From DAOSXA01 sp964526835 (GTDB lineage: Bacteria; Zixibacteria; MSB-5A5; GN15; FEB-12): a stretch of DNA of 64,000 nucleotides. The notes below the pieces were generated by a model. The model was not told where the DNA came from and did not search any database. It was given only the letters and a program-made list of their open reading frames with translations. Positions 19,327 to 27,735 of the stretch are shown here, piece by piece (positions within the stretch are counted from its first letter, which is position 1; the number at the start of each line of letters is the position of its first letter). Made by a program: the position numbers and the translations under genes. The stretch is taken from contig CAZGMK010000005.1 in assembly GCA_964526835.1 (NCBI GenBank), positions 62,001 to 126,000 on the forward strand, read 5' to 3'.

Positions 19327-20975
19327 TGCGCATGTGGCTCGGCATATTGACTGCACTGATTGCTGTGGCGGGATTTGGTTCGCACGCCGCCTCCGCCTAT
19401 CGAGTGAGCTTCAAAGGGCAGCCTCCTGAGAATGAGAAGACGTTGAGACGAGTGGCGAGCGATCTCCGGGATTCCATCCAGGTGGTTGACTCGCTGAGTC
19501 GTTTGCTCGTTAACGCGGGCTATCTCGAGGCGCAAGTGACTTTGCTTGATAGTGCCGTGATGCTCAAGGCCGGTCCGGCTGCATTGCTTGGCGCTCTGGA
19601 AATCACCGGCGACTCCGCCTATCGAGTCAGTATCGGACGAACCCTCACCCAGGCGGCCATGGAGCATGCTGCGCGGGAGGTCTTGCGCCCGCAGCAGGAT
19701 GAGGGTTATTGGTATGCCACACTCCACCTGCAGGGGTTGCGGATTTCCGACCGCGGTGAAGTTGCAGCCGAGGCCAGATTGTCCAGAGGGCCTGTGGTTA
19801 CTATCGGCGACGTCAGCTTCCCCGGATTGATGCACACTCGACCTGAGCTTGTCGGAAGGTATCTGCCGGTACAGGTTGGTGATACATTGACCCCCGGACT
19901 GCTCTCCCGATTCGACAGGGCTGCGTCCGCACTCGACTTGATCAGACCTTCCGGGCCGGCGGAAGTCGTCCCCATGCCGGGCTACCGGCAGGCGCTTATC
20001 AGGCTTCCGGTGGAGGAGCCCAGGCAGTTCGCTTTTGAGGGCGCCGTCGGCCTGGCCGGCGATGCCACCGAATCCCGCGTCCCTCTCTGGTCGTTGCGGC
20101 TGCAGGTCAATAGCCTCTTCGGCTATGGGCGTCGCCTCACTCTGCATACCCAACGACCGGATCCCGGAAGGCACGATCTGACCCTGGGCTATCGCCAGCC
20201 GGTCTTCCTGTTGGGACCGGGCCGGCTGGAGGGAGACCTGGTGACCCGAGACTACCAAGACCAGTTCTATGAATTCGCGGTGGGCGCCAACGTCACCACT
20301 TCTCTGAGCCGGGGCGTTGAGCTTGGCTTCGGCCTGGGCTGGAAGACAGTCTCGCCGGAGTCCGAGCGTCCGACGTTCGACCGATATGACTTGGCCATGA
20401 CCTTCAGCGGATATGATGTCGACGATCGCCTTAACCCGTCGTCGGGTTGGCGGACCGACTGGCGCATCACTTTTTCGCATCGGCGGTATGGGAGCGATAC
20501 CCTAGCCACGGCCCCGAGCATGATGGCGCTCGATGAGACCCGGGTCGAAATGGCCGTGGACCGTTATCAGCCTATCTGGCGTGGGTGGCTGGTTCACATT
20601 CGGCTGAGCTACGACGGCCTTCAGACTCGGGAGGAGCTCCCGCCGTTATCCGAGCTTGCTCTGTTGGGTGGTCCGACGACAGTGCGCGGGTTTCGGTCGG
20701 AACAGTTCCCTGCTTTCCAGGCGGTCTGGGGCACAATCGAGCCGCGCCTGCGCTCCAACTGGGGCTATGCGAGCACCTTCGTGGATGCGGCTTACCTGCG
20801 CAATCGGGTCGCGGCTGGCGAGGACATCGTCACTGATGAGGATTTCGAATATGGCTATGGGATCGGGCTGGGCCTGACGGGTTCACGAGCAGGCGTTTCC
20901 ATCTCGCTGGCATGGAACCCGGTGCTCGCATTCGACCAGCCATATCTGGCGGTGCGGTTCAACTCGGAGCTATGA
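19326..20975 (+). CDS. BamA/TamA-like Omp85 outer-membrane protein
   Basis: This 549-residue Omp85-family protein has a signal peptide (about 1-24), two or three POTRA-like repeats (about 25-230) and a C-terminal 16-strand-type barrel. The diagnostic lid-lock motif GGPTTVRGF is near residue 446 and is followed by AVWGTIEPRLR. The chain ends in YLAVRFNSEL. It is shorter than BamA (about 800) and closer to TamA in length. Its start codon overlaps the stop of the large barrel gene upstream, so it may be a dedicated insertase for that protein. The general BamA is probably elsewhere, because no skp, lpxD or similar neighbours are seen here. Confidence 0.83.
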   Translation: MRMWLGILTALIAVAGFGSHAASAYRVSFKGQPPENEKTLRRVASDLRDSIQVVDSLSRLLVNAGYLEAQVTLLDSAVMLKAGPAALLGALEITGDSAYRVSIGRTLTQAAMEHAAREVLRPQQDEGYWYATLHLQGLRISDRGEVAAEARLSRGPVVTIGDVSFPGLMHTRPELVGRYLPVQVGDTLTPGLLSRFDRAASALDLIRPSGPAEVVPMPGYRQALIRLPVEEPRQFAFEGAVGLAGDATESRVPLWSLRLQVNSLFGYGRRLTLHTQRPDPGRHDLTLGYRQPVFLLGPGRLEGDLVTRDYQDQFYEFAVGANVTTSLSRGVELGFGLGWKTVSPESERPTFDRYDLAMTFSGYDVDDRLNPSSGWRTDWRITFSHRRYGSDTLATAPSMMALDETRVEMAVDRYQPIWRGWLVHIRLSYDGLQTREELPPLSELALLGGPTTVRGFRSEQFPAFQAVWGTIEPRLRSNWGYASTFVDAAYLRNRVAAGEDIVTDEDFEYGYGIGLGLTGSRAGVSISLAWNPVLAFDQPYLAVRFNSEL

Positions 20976-21029
20976 TCCCCGCCCGACATAATTAGTTGAC
21001 CCCGGGGCCTCACGAGGATATGCTGCCGT

Positions 21030-21875
21030 GTGCACACGGTCTGGGAAACTGTTCGACTGATACGCATCGTCAACTGCTTGATGGCGGCGCTGGGCGTCTG
21101 GGTGGGGGCGCGTCTGACGCCGTCGGACTGGGTGCTCTACGATACGACCATGGCCGCGCTGGCTGCCTTCCTCGTTTGCGCCGCCGGAAATGCCATCAAC
21201 GACCTGGTGGACACCGAAATCGACCGCATCAATCGTCCCGAGCGGGTCTTGGTGCGGGGCGCCCTTTCCCGCGGTTACGCGACCGGTCTAGCGATCGTCA
21301 TGGACGTCCTCGCGGTTATCGTCGCCATGACTGTCAATTGGGCTGTAACGGGTGTTGTTGTCCTCGCGATTGCCCTGCTCATGCTGTACAACTGCCGCCT
21401 TAAGCAGACTATTCTGGCCGGTAACGCCCTGGTGGCTCTGCTGGGCTCTCTCACCTTCATCACCGGTGGTCTGGCGGCCGATTTCGAGGGGGCATGGCGA
21501 CTTCCCGGACCGCTGATCCCGGCTGTCTTCGCCTTTCTCTTTCACCTCGTCCGCGAGATAGTCAAGGATGTCGAAGACATCGTAGGAGACTCCCATCGCG
21601 GCGTCGTTACGTTGCCCCAGATAACAGGGGTTCGTCCGGCTCTTACGGTTGCGGCGGTACTGTTCGTGGTTCTGGCTCTTTTGACCCTGGCGCCCATCCA
21701 GGCCGGGTGGTTCGGCCGCTGGTATTATGTCATCACCGTCTATTTCATTGACTTACCACTACTTGGCCTCTTGATTGCAGTCTGGTTTCGCCCACAGCGG
21801 GAAATGCTGAGGCTGACCTCGATTGCTCTCAAGATCGGCATGGCCCTGGGTGTGGTGGCGTTGATTGCAGGCTGA
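21030..21875 (+). CDS. UbiA-family prenyltransferase, possibly (di)geranylgeranylglyceryl phosphate synthase
   Basis: A 281-residue multi-helix membrane enzyme. The first Mg-binding motif reads NDLVDTEIDRINRPERVL (Asp58, Asp61, Asp65), and the second is DVEDIVGDSHRGVVTLP near residue 177. The RINRPERPL-type extension and PQ(I/L)xG are typical of the geranylgeranylglycerol-phosphate geranylgeranyltransferase branch, which is also found in FCB bacteria. Quinone-ring or heme prenylation is the alternative. The start is GTG 21030 with a GAGG upstream. The gene stands alone between the outer-membrane block and the Bat operon, so context does not fix the substrate. Confidence 0.8.
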   Translation: MHTVWETVRLIRIVNCLMAALGVWVGARLTPSDWVLYDTTMAALAAFLVCAAGNAINDLVDTEIDRINRPERVLVRGALSRGYATGLAIVMDVLAVIVAMTVNWAVTGVVVLAIALLMLYNCRLKQTILAGNALVALLGSLTFITGGLAADFEGAWRLPGPLIPAVFAFLFHLVREIVKDVEDIVGDSHRGVVTLPQITGVRPALTVAAVLFVVLALLTLAPIQAGWFGRWYYVITVYFIDLPLLGLLIAVWFRPQREMLRLTSIALKIGMALGVVALIAG

Positions 21876-21981
21876 TCGGAGCACGAAACCTATGGTGCTC
21901 GGGTGAGTATAATCTCAGCGTAGGGCCCCGCCCGCTACCTGGTGTGAAAGCGAGAAACAGCCGGGCAGAATTAGTGAGGTA

Positions 21982-22845
21982 GTGTTTGGAACGATGGTAA
22001 AGACAGTTGCACTGATTGTCATTCTGGCTTCGAGTGGTCTGACCGCGGACCCGGAGAGTCTGTCGCTGAGCACCAGCCTGTCGGCTGATAGTATCGCATA
22101 CGAAGACTCAGTGTCCTTGCGGGTCGACATCACCTGGTCCGGCCCGCCGTCTGCCTATGTCTTTGACCGTCCAGTACAGCCCCAACTGACCGGGTTGAGG
22201 GTGGGACCGCAGACATCTTCAATTACATCGAGCGGCTCGGGGGAGGAGGAAGTCACTACCAAGACCATCGAATACACACTCTTGCCGACTACTTCCGGGA
22301 TAGCCCGGGTCGATCCCATAACCATCAGCTACCTGCGGCCCACCGACAGCATCCCGGAACAGTTGGTTACCGACCCGTTGACCGTCCGGGTTGCCAGTCC
22401 CGCCCCGCCGCCCACGAGTGGAGAAACCTGGGGCTGGTACTGGATCGCAGCAGTAGTGCTGATTGTCGCCGTCGTGACGTGGCGACTGCGTCGGCAGCGC
22501 CGGCAAGTACCCCCGGACATTTTGTCCACTCCGGAGCACCGTTTCCTGGAGCAGCTGACCGCGGTTCGTCAGGAAGCCGGCGATGATTTCAAGAAGTTCC
22601 AGACCGGCCTCTGTCACATCCTCCGCGAGTATCTCCGCAAGCGCTGCAAGTGCGACCCCGATGCCGTTGAGCCCGCGGAAGTCACGAGGCGCTTGTCGGA
22701 GTCGGGGCTGTCGACAGGTGTGTCCCAGCGCATTGCCCAGTGGTATGGAGAGGCGGCACGCGACAAGTACCGCCCGGTCGATGCCGGGCCGGGCGAAGTA
22801 GTGCGGCGCGATTCGGCCATCCGTCATGTTTTCGAGCAGATATGA
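21982..22845 (+). CDS. BatD-like single-pass membrane protein, first of three
   Basis: 287 residues: signal peptide, an immunoglobulin-like exported domain (about 20-140) resembling the N-terminal part of BatD, a Pro-rich linker, one membrane helix (WYWIAAVVLIVAVVTW, about 153-168), and a cytosolic helical tail with FQTGLCHILREYLRKR. The tail pattern recurs in the two other BatD-like proteins of this cluster. It lies directly upstream of a MoxR ATPase, as in many Bat or DUF58 operons thought to act in envelope stress or metal/complex maturation. GTG 21982 follows GAGGTA; ATG 21994 is an alternative. Confidence 0.7.
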   Translation: MFGTMVKTVALIVILASSGLTADPESLSLSTSLSADSIAYEDSVSLRVDITWSGPPSAYVFDRPVQPQLTGLRVGPQTSSITSSGSGEEEVTTKTIEYTLLPTTSGIARVDPITISYLRPTDSIPEQLVTDPLTVRVASPAPPPTSGETWGWYWIAAVVLIVAVVTWRLRRQRRQVPPDILSTPEHRFLEQLTAVRQEAGDDFKKFQTGLCHILREYLRKRCKCDPDAVEPAEVTRRLSESGLSTGVSQRIAQWYGEAARDKYRPVDAGPGEVVRRDSAIRHVFEQI

Positions 22846-22868
22846 GGTAAGTCATAAACGGAGAAGCT

Positions 22869-23858
22869 ATGGACACAGACATTCAACAGATTCAGGCTCG
22901 CGTGGAGACCGAATCCGCCTTTGTCCGCAACCTGACCGAGCAGATGAGGCATGTCATAATCGGTCAGCAATACCTGGTCGATCGATTACTGATAGGCATT
23001 CTGGCCGATGGCCACGTGCTGATCGAAGGCGTTCCGGGGCTGGCGAAGACTCTCTCGGTGCGCAGCCTGGCGCGGGCCATCGACGCCCGGTTTCAGCGTA
23101 TCCAATTCACGCCCGATCTGCTGCCTGCCGACTTGATCGGCACTATGATCTATAACCCGCAAACTTCAGAGTTCTCGGTCAAGAAGGGTCCGATATTCAC
23201 CAACATAGTCCTGGCCGACGAGATCAACCGCGCCCCGGCCAAGGTGCAATCCGCCCTCCTCGAGGCCATGCAGGAACGTCAGGTGACGATCGGTGAGACC
23301 ACCTTTCCGCTCGATCAACCATACCTGGTTCTGGCCACCCAGAATCCGATCGAGCAGGAGGGCACGTATCCCCTGCCGGAGGCGCAAGTCGATCGCTTCA
23401 TGCTAATGTTGAAAATAGGCTATCCGACCCCGGCCGAGGAGCGTCAGATCATGGACCTGAACACCGCCCGGGTCTTTCCGGAGGTTCTCCCGGTTGTTAG
23501 TCCGGCGGATATAATCAGGGCCCGCGAAGTGCTGCGAGACATCTATGTCGACGACAAGATCAAGGACTATATCGTCAATGTAGTCTTCGCCACCCGCGAA
23601 CCCGACAAGTATGGTCTGGGTGACCTGAAGGACCTTATCGCTTTCGGCGCCTCGCCGCGTGCGACCATATACCTTAACCTGGCCGCGAAAGCCCATGCGT
23701 TCCTCAAGGGGAGAGGGTACGTTACTCCCGAGGATGTCAAAGCCATCGGCCATGATGTCCTGCGTCATCGGGTGCTGATAACCTACGAGGCCGAGGCCGA
23801 GGAGATAGACTCGGATACCATTGTCTCGAAGGTCTTTGATGCGGTTGAAGTTCCTTAA
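22869..23858 (+). CDS. moxR: MoxR-family AAA+ ATPase
   Basis: 329 residues. Walker A is GVPGLAKT at 54-61. Walker B is VLADEINRAP with Asp117-Glu118, followed by the family-specific QSALLEAMQERQVT. A sensor-1 ATQNP near 157 and the C-terminal lid domain are also clear. MoxR ATPases work as cytosolic chaperones with the VWA proteins encoded beside them. Here it is followed 12 bases later by a DUF58 gene and then the bat genes, the usual order. Family assignment is secure; the client protein is unknown. Confidence 0.95.
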   Translation: MDTDIQQIQARVETESAFVRNLTEQMRHVIIGQQYLVDRLLIGILADGHVLIEGVPGLAKTLSVRSLARAIDARFQRIQFTPDLLPADLIGTMIYNPQTSEFSVKKGPIFTNIVLADEINRAPAKVQSALLEAMQERQVTIGETTFPLDQPYLVLATQNPIEQEGTYPLPEAQVDRFMLMLKIGYPTPAEERQIMDLNTARVFPEVLPVVSPADIIRAREVLRDIYVDDKIKDYIVNVVFATREPDKYGLGDLKDLIAFGASPRATIYLNLAAKAHAFLKGRGYVTPEDVKAIGHDVLRHRVLITYEAEAEEIDSDTIVSKVFDAVEVP

Positions 23859-23870
23859 GCAGTATGCGCC

Positions 23871-24746
23871 ATGATTCCGAGGGAAGTACTCAAACAGATT
23901 CGACGAATCGAGATTCGGACAAAGCGGCTTGTCAACGATCTCTTCTCCGGTGAATACCACTCGACCTTCAAGGGTCAGGGTATGGAGTTCGAGGAAGTGC
24001 GCCAGTATGAGCCGGGCGACGATATCCGCCTGATCGACTGGAATGTGACCGCCCGAACCGGATATCCGCACATAAAGAAATTCCGCGAGGAGCGCGAGCT
24101 GTCGGTGGTGTTGATGGTTGACGCCTCATCGTCGGGTCGTTTCGGAACTCGCGAGCGATTCAAGAGCGAGACCGCCGCCGAGCTGGCCGCCGTGCTGGCT
24201 TTTGCGGCGATCAAGAACAACGATAAAGTCGGCATGATCATTTTTACCGACCGTATCGAGAAGTTCATCCCGCCGCAGAAGGGGAGACACCATGTGCTGC
24301 GCCTCATCCGCGAAGTTCTGTACTTCGAACCCGAGGGTTCCGGAACCGACATCGGTGGGGCTCTGGAGTATCTCAGCAAGGTAATTCGACGGCAGTCGGT
24401 GGTCTTTCTGATTTCCGATTTCCTGTCCTCGGACTTTCTCAAACCGCTGCAGATCGCCAACAACAAGCACGATCTGGTGGCGGTCAGGATCACCGACCCG
24501 CGGGAGATCGCCTTTGAGGGTCTGGGCCTGCTCGAACTGGAGGATGCCGAGACCGGCGAGATCATCGTGATCGACTCCTCGTCAAAGGCCTTCCAGCGGG
24601 AGTTTGCAGCCAGGGTGGAGGAAGATGTCGGCGAGCTGTCGCAGACCTTCCGCCGCATCAATCTGGATTTGATCAATGTCCGGACCGACCAGCCATACAT
24701 CGCGCCCCTGATCAACTTCTTCGAGGCCCGGTCCAGGAGGATGTAG
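23871..24746 (+). CDS. DUF58 domain protein with VWA-like fold
   Basis: The 291-residue cytosolic protein carries the DUF58 signature YEPGDDIRLIDWNVTAR at about 46-62 and, shortly after, a MIDAS-like DASSS at 84-88 within a von Willebrand A-like fold. DUF58 proteins are the regular partners of MoxR ATPases. The stop codon is followed immediately by the start of the next gene, so the two are translationally linked. A specific biochemical activity is not established for the family. Confidence 0.92.
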   Translation: MIPREVLKQIRRIEIRTKRLVNDLFSGEYHSTFKGQGMEFEEVRQYEPGDDIRLIDWNVTARTGYPHIKKFREERELSVVLMVDASSSGRFGTRERFKSETAAELAAVLAFAAIKNNDKVGMIIFTDRIEKFIPPQKGRHHVLRLIREVLYFEPEGSGTDIGGALEYLSKVIRRQSVVFLISDFLSSDFLKPLQIANNKHDLVAVRITDPREIAFEGLGLLELEDAETGEIIVIDSSSKAFQREFAARVEEDVGELSQTFRRINLDLINVRTDQPYIAPLINFFEARSRRM

Positions 24747-25649
24747 ATGATGCCCGTGCGATTGACAACGGCGCTCACGACTTGCTTTCTCTTCGTTCTG
24801 GTAGTGTCCTGCGCCCAAACCGACTATTCCGCGGCCATAGAGCGCCACAAGAAGCTGGCCGGACAACTGCGTGACACCAAACTGTACGAGGCCGCCATTG
24901 AGGAGTATCGCAGACTTCTACAAGTCGAGGTTCTTGAGCCGACCGAGCGGGCCAACATCAACTACCTGATCGGCCGCATCTACTTCGAAGACCTCCAGGA
25001 TTTTCCGAACGCCGCCGCCTACTATGTTCGGGCCAAGACGCTTGACCCCGAGGGCTCGTTTGTCGGCCAGGCCTCAAAGAACCTTGTTACGGCCCTGGAG
25101 AAAATGGGCCGATTGGCCGACGCCCAGCGCCATTTGAGCGCAGCCGTCGACATCGACGCCGAAGCCCCCGACACCGGCAATGTGATGATCGCCAGGATCG
25201 GGGATGATCCGGTCTGGCTGCACGAGGTGGAAAGAGAGATACAGAAACTTCCAGCCGAAGCCCAGAAGGAGTTCACTCATCGCCAGGGCAAGGTCGATTT
25301 CGCACACCAGTATGTCGCCGCCGAGTTGATCTACCGGGCGGCGCGTCGGGAGGGTTATCTTGATGATCCGAAGATACAGCGTCAACTGGACGATCTGCGC
25401 CGCAAGCTCCTGGTGGATCGGTACGTCGTGGACAAGATTATGCCCCAGGTCTCTATCGACAGTCTCGACGTTCGCAACTACTACAAGGCGCACGTTGAGG
25501 ATCGCTACCGGGGACAACCATACGACTCGGTGCAGGCGCAAGTGTTCCTTGATTACAGCTCCGAGAAGGCGCAGGCGGCGCTGGACGAGTACCTGGGCCG
25601 GCTCTTCAAGGCGGAGCGGGTCGAGTTCTACGACGCAAACGTGAGATAG
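24747..25649 (+). CDS. TPR lipoprotein with SurA-like N-terminal chaperone domain, no PPIase domain
   Basis: 300 residues. The lipobox LVVSC places lipidation at Cys22. Residues 30-135 form two or three TPR-type helical repeats (AAIEEYRRLL, PNAAAYYVRAKTLDP). From about 145 the sequence follows the SurA/PpiC N-terminal chaperone domain (IARIGDDPVWLHEVEREIQKLP, YVAAELIYRAARREGY, VRNYYKAHVEDRY). It stops where a parvulin domain would begin, so it should hold unfolded envelope proteins without isomerase activity. ATG 24747 directly follows the DUF58 stop. An extra gene at this point is not part of the standard Bat operon. Confidence 0.7.
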   Translation: MMPVRLTTALTTCFLFVLVVSCAQTDYSAAIERHKKLAGQLRDTKLYEAAIEEYRRLLQVEVLEPTERANINYLIGRIYFEDLQDFPNAAAYYVRAKTLDPEGSFVGQASKNLVTALEKMGRLADAQRHLSAAVDIDAEAPDTGNVMIARIGDDPVWLHEVEREIQKLPAEAQKEFTHRQGKVDFAHQYVAAELIYRAARREGYLDDPKIQRQLDDLRRKLLVDRYVVDKIMPQVSIDSLDVRNYYKAHVEDRYRGQPYDSVQAQVFLDYSSEKAQAALDEYLGRLFKAERVEFYDANVR

Positions 25650-25665
25650 GTGTTGGCGGCAGAGT

Positions 25666-26682
25666 ATGTGGCTGAGAGTTGTTACATTCGTAATCTCCAC
25701 CGTGGTTCCGGCATCGCTGGTCCTGGCTCAAACGGAACGCAGCGCCGACACCGTCGGCGCACTGCCGGGAATCGAGATTCAAACAGCGGTCGATCGGGCG
25801 GAGTGTCTGATCGGTGACCGCATCGAGTATACGCTCACCATCACCTATGACTCGACCTACGAGCTAGTCCCGCCGCCGCTCGGCGCCAACCTCGGCGGCT
25901 TCGATGTTAAGGACTACCAGACCGACCAGATCACGACCCTTGAAAATGGCAGGCGTGAGAGCGTGAGCCGGTTTACGCTGTCCACTTTCACGACCGGTGA
26001 CTACGTTATCCCCCCGATACCGGTGTCCTTCAACTTGCCGGACGGCGCCAGGAAGGTGCTCCTGTCGGAGGGCGTTCCGATCAAAGTCAAGTCGCTGTTG
26101 GCTGAGGGCGCCGACTCTCTCGATATACGTCCGCAGAAGCCGGTCTATGAGTTCGAACGCGATTTGACCGCCCGGTATGCCATCGCCGGGGCCGTTCTGC
26201 TCGTGTTGCTGGCAGCGGCCTGGCTGGTGTGGCGGCGATTGCGCCGTAGGGAAGTCGAGGCCGAGCTGGTGGATACCCGTCCTCCGTGGGAGAAGGCCTT
26301 CGAGCGTCTGGCCATGCTGAAGGAGAAGAACCTGCCACAGGACGGCCGCTTCCGCGAGTACTACTTCGAACTGACCGAGGCCATCCGCCAGTTCCTGGGG
26401 CGGATGTACAATGTCCATGTTCTTGAGATGACCACCGAGGAGTTCATCGAGAGTTTTCAGCAGGTGGAGTTGCCCGGTTCACTCTACGAGCGATGCCGCG
26501 AGTTTCTGCAGCATGCCGACCTGGCCAAGTTTGCAAAGTATCGGCCGACCACCGAGCGTTGCGATGAAGACCTCGAAGTCGCCCACAACATGATCGAGCT
26601 GGTTCGCAGCGACTTCGTCCGACGGCAGGCGGTCACCGCCGGCGCTCAGAGGGAAAGAACAGGCGGGGGGGCAGCGTTATGA
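25666..26682 (+). CDS. BatD-like single-pass membrane protein, second of three
   Basis: 338 residues: signal peptide, an exported immunoglobulin-like domain (IGDRIEYTLTITYD, VSRFTLSTFTTGDYVIPPIPV), a membrane helix at about 168-186 and a cytosolic tail with YYFELTEAIRQFLGRMYNV and MTTEEFIES. The layout matches DUF4381/BatD-type proteins that accompany VWA proteins. Its last codons overlap the start of batA by four bases (ATGA), so the two products are probably made together and may form a membrane complex. Confidence 0.72.
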   Translation: MWLRVVTFVISTVVPASLVLAQTERSADTVGALPGIEIQTAVDRAECLIGDRIEYTLTITYDSTYELVPPPLGANLGGFDVKDYQTDQITTLENGRRESVSRFTLSTFTTGDYVIPPIPVSFNLPDGARKVLLSEGVPIKVKSLLAEGADSLDIRPQKPVYEFERDLTARYAIAGAVLLVLLAAAWLVWRRLRRREVEAELVDTRPPWEKAFERLAMLKEKNLPQDGRFREYYFELTEAIRQFLGRMYNVHVLEMTTEEFIESFQQVELPGSLYERCREFLQHADLAKFAKYRPTTERCDEDLEVAHNMIELVRSDFVRRQAVTAGAQRERTGGGAAL

Positions 26683-27728
26683 TCGAGAACATCGAATTCG
26701 CCGGTCTGAGTATCAGTCTCATGGAGCTGATAGAGACGACCATCCCGGCCTGGCTCATATTCCTCTTCGGGGCGTCCGTGATTGCGGTCATGGTTTGGTA
26801 CTATCTGCGCCGGACAGCCGGACGCTCGGCCAGCATTCGCTACAGCGATCTTCGCCTGGTGCGGCGCGCGGCGCGCACCGGCCGGCAACGTTATCGGTCC
26901 ATTCTTCTCGTTCTGAGAATTGTGGCTGTGGCCCTGCTGATTATCGCGTTCGCCAGACCCCGTAGCGGAACCGAGTATGTCGAGGTGATCTCCGAGGGAG
27001 TCGACATTATGATGGCCATAGACGTATCCTCATCGATGCAGGCCGAGGACTTCAAGCCCCATAACCGCCTTCACGTGGCCAAGGAAGAGATGAAGAAGTT
27101 CGTCAAGAGGCGTCTGAATGACCGGATCGGCCTCGTTGTCTTCGCCCGCTACTCGTTCACTCAGTGCCCGCTGACCACCGACTACGGTGTGCTGCTCAAC
27201 TTCATCGATCAGGTCGACTTCGGCATGGTCGAGGATGGGACCGCCATCGGCATGGCGCTGGCCAACAGCATCAATCGTCTGCGCGACTCCGACGTTGAGT
27301 CGAAGGTGATTATCCTCGTTACGGACGGTGAGAACAACGCGGGCGAGATAGATCCGCTGACGGCGGCCAACCTGGCGGAGACATTCGACATCAAGGTGTA
27401 TACAATCGGAACCGGCAAACCGGGCAACGCCATGTACCCGTACCACGACCCCATATTCGGCAAGCGCTATGTCTATCAGCCCACCAAGATTGATGAGGAG
27501 ACACTAACCCGGATCGCTGAGCTCACCGGGGGGCGGTATTTCCGGGCTCGTTCGGGCGAGGAATTGGAGCAGATCTACGCCGAAATCGACAGGATGGAGA
27601 AAACCGAGGTCAAGACCGCCTCGCACATCCAGTACCAGGAGTTGTTTGGCCCGTTAGCCTATGCGGCTCTGATTCTGCTGGCCCTGGAGTTGCTGCTGAC
27701 CCACACGTATTTCCGAAAGCTACCGTGA
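26679..27728 (+). CDS. batA: BatA-type von Willebrand A membrane protein
   Basis: 349 residues: two N-terminal membrane helices (about 24-43 and 75-92), an exported or periplasmic VWA domain with an intact MIDAS motif DVSSS (Asp115, Ser117, Ser119), and a C-terminal helix (about 326-345). This is the BatA/BatB architecture of aerotolerance operons. MIDAS sites bind divalent metal and often mediate protein-protein contacts. It is followed seven bases later by a second VWA gene. Assignment to BatA rather than BatB rests on gene order. Confidence 0.85.
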   Translation: MIENIEFAGLSISLMELIETTIPAWLIFLFGASVIAVMVWYYLRRTAGRSASIRYSDLRLVRRAARTGRQRYRSILLVLRIVAVALLIIAFARPRSGTEYVEVISEGVDIMMAIDVSSSMQAEDFKPHNRLHVAKEEMKKFVKRRLNDRIGLVVFARYSFTQCPLTTDYGVLLNFIDQVDFGMVEDGTAIGMALANSINRLRDSDVESKVIILVTDGENNAGEIDPLTAANLAETFDIKVYTIGTGKPGNAMYPYHDPIFGKRYVYQPTKIDEETLTRIAELTGGRYFRARSGEELEQIYAEIDRMEKTEVKTASHIQYQELFGPLAYAALILLALELLLTHTYFRKLP

Positions 27729-27735
27729 GTTACGA

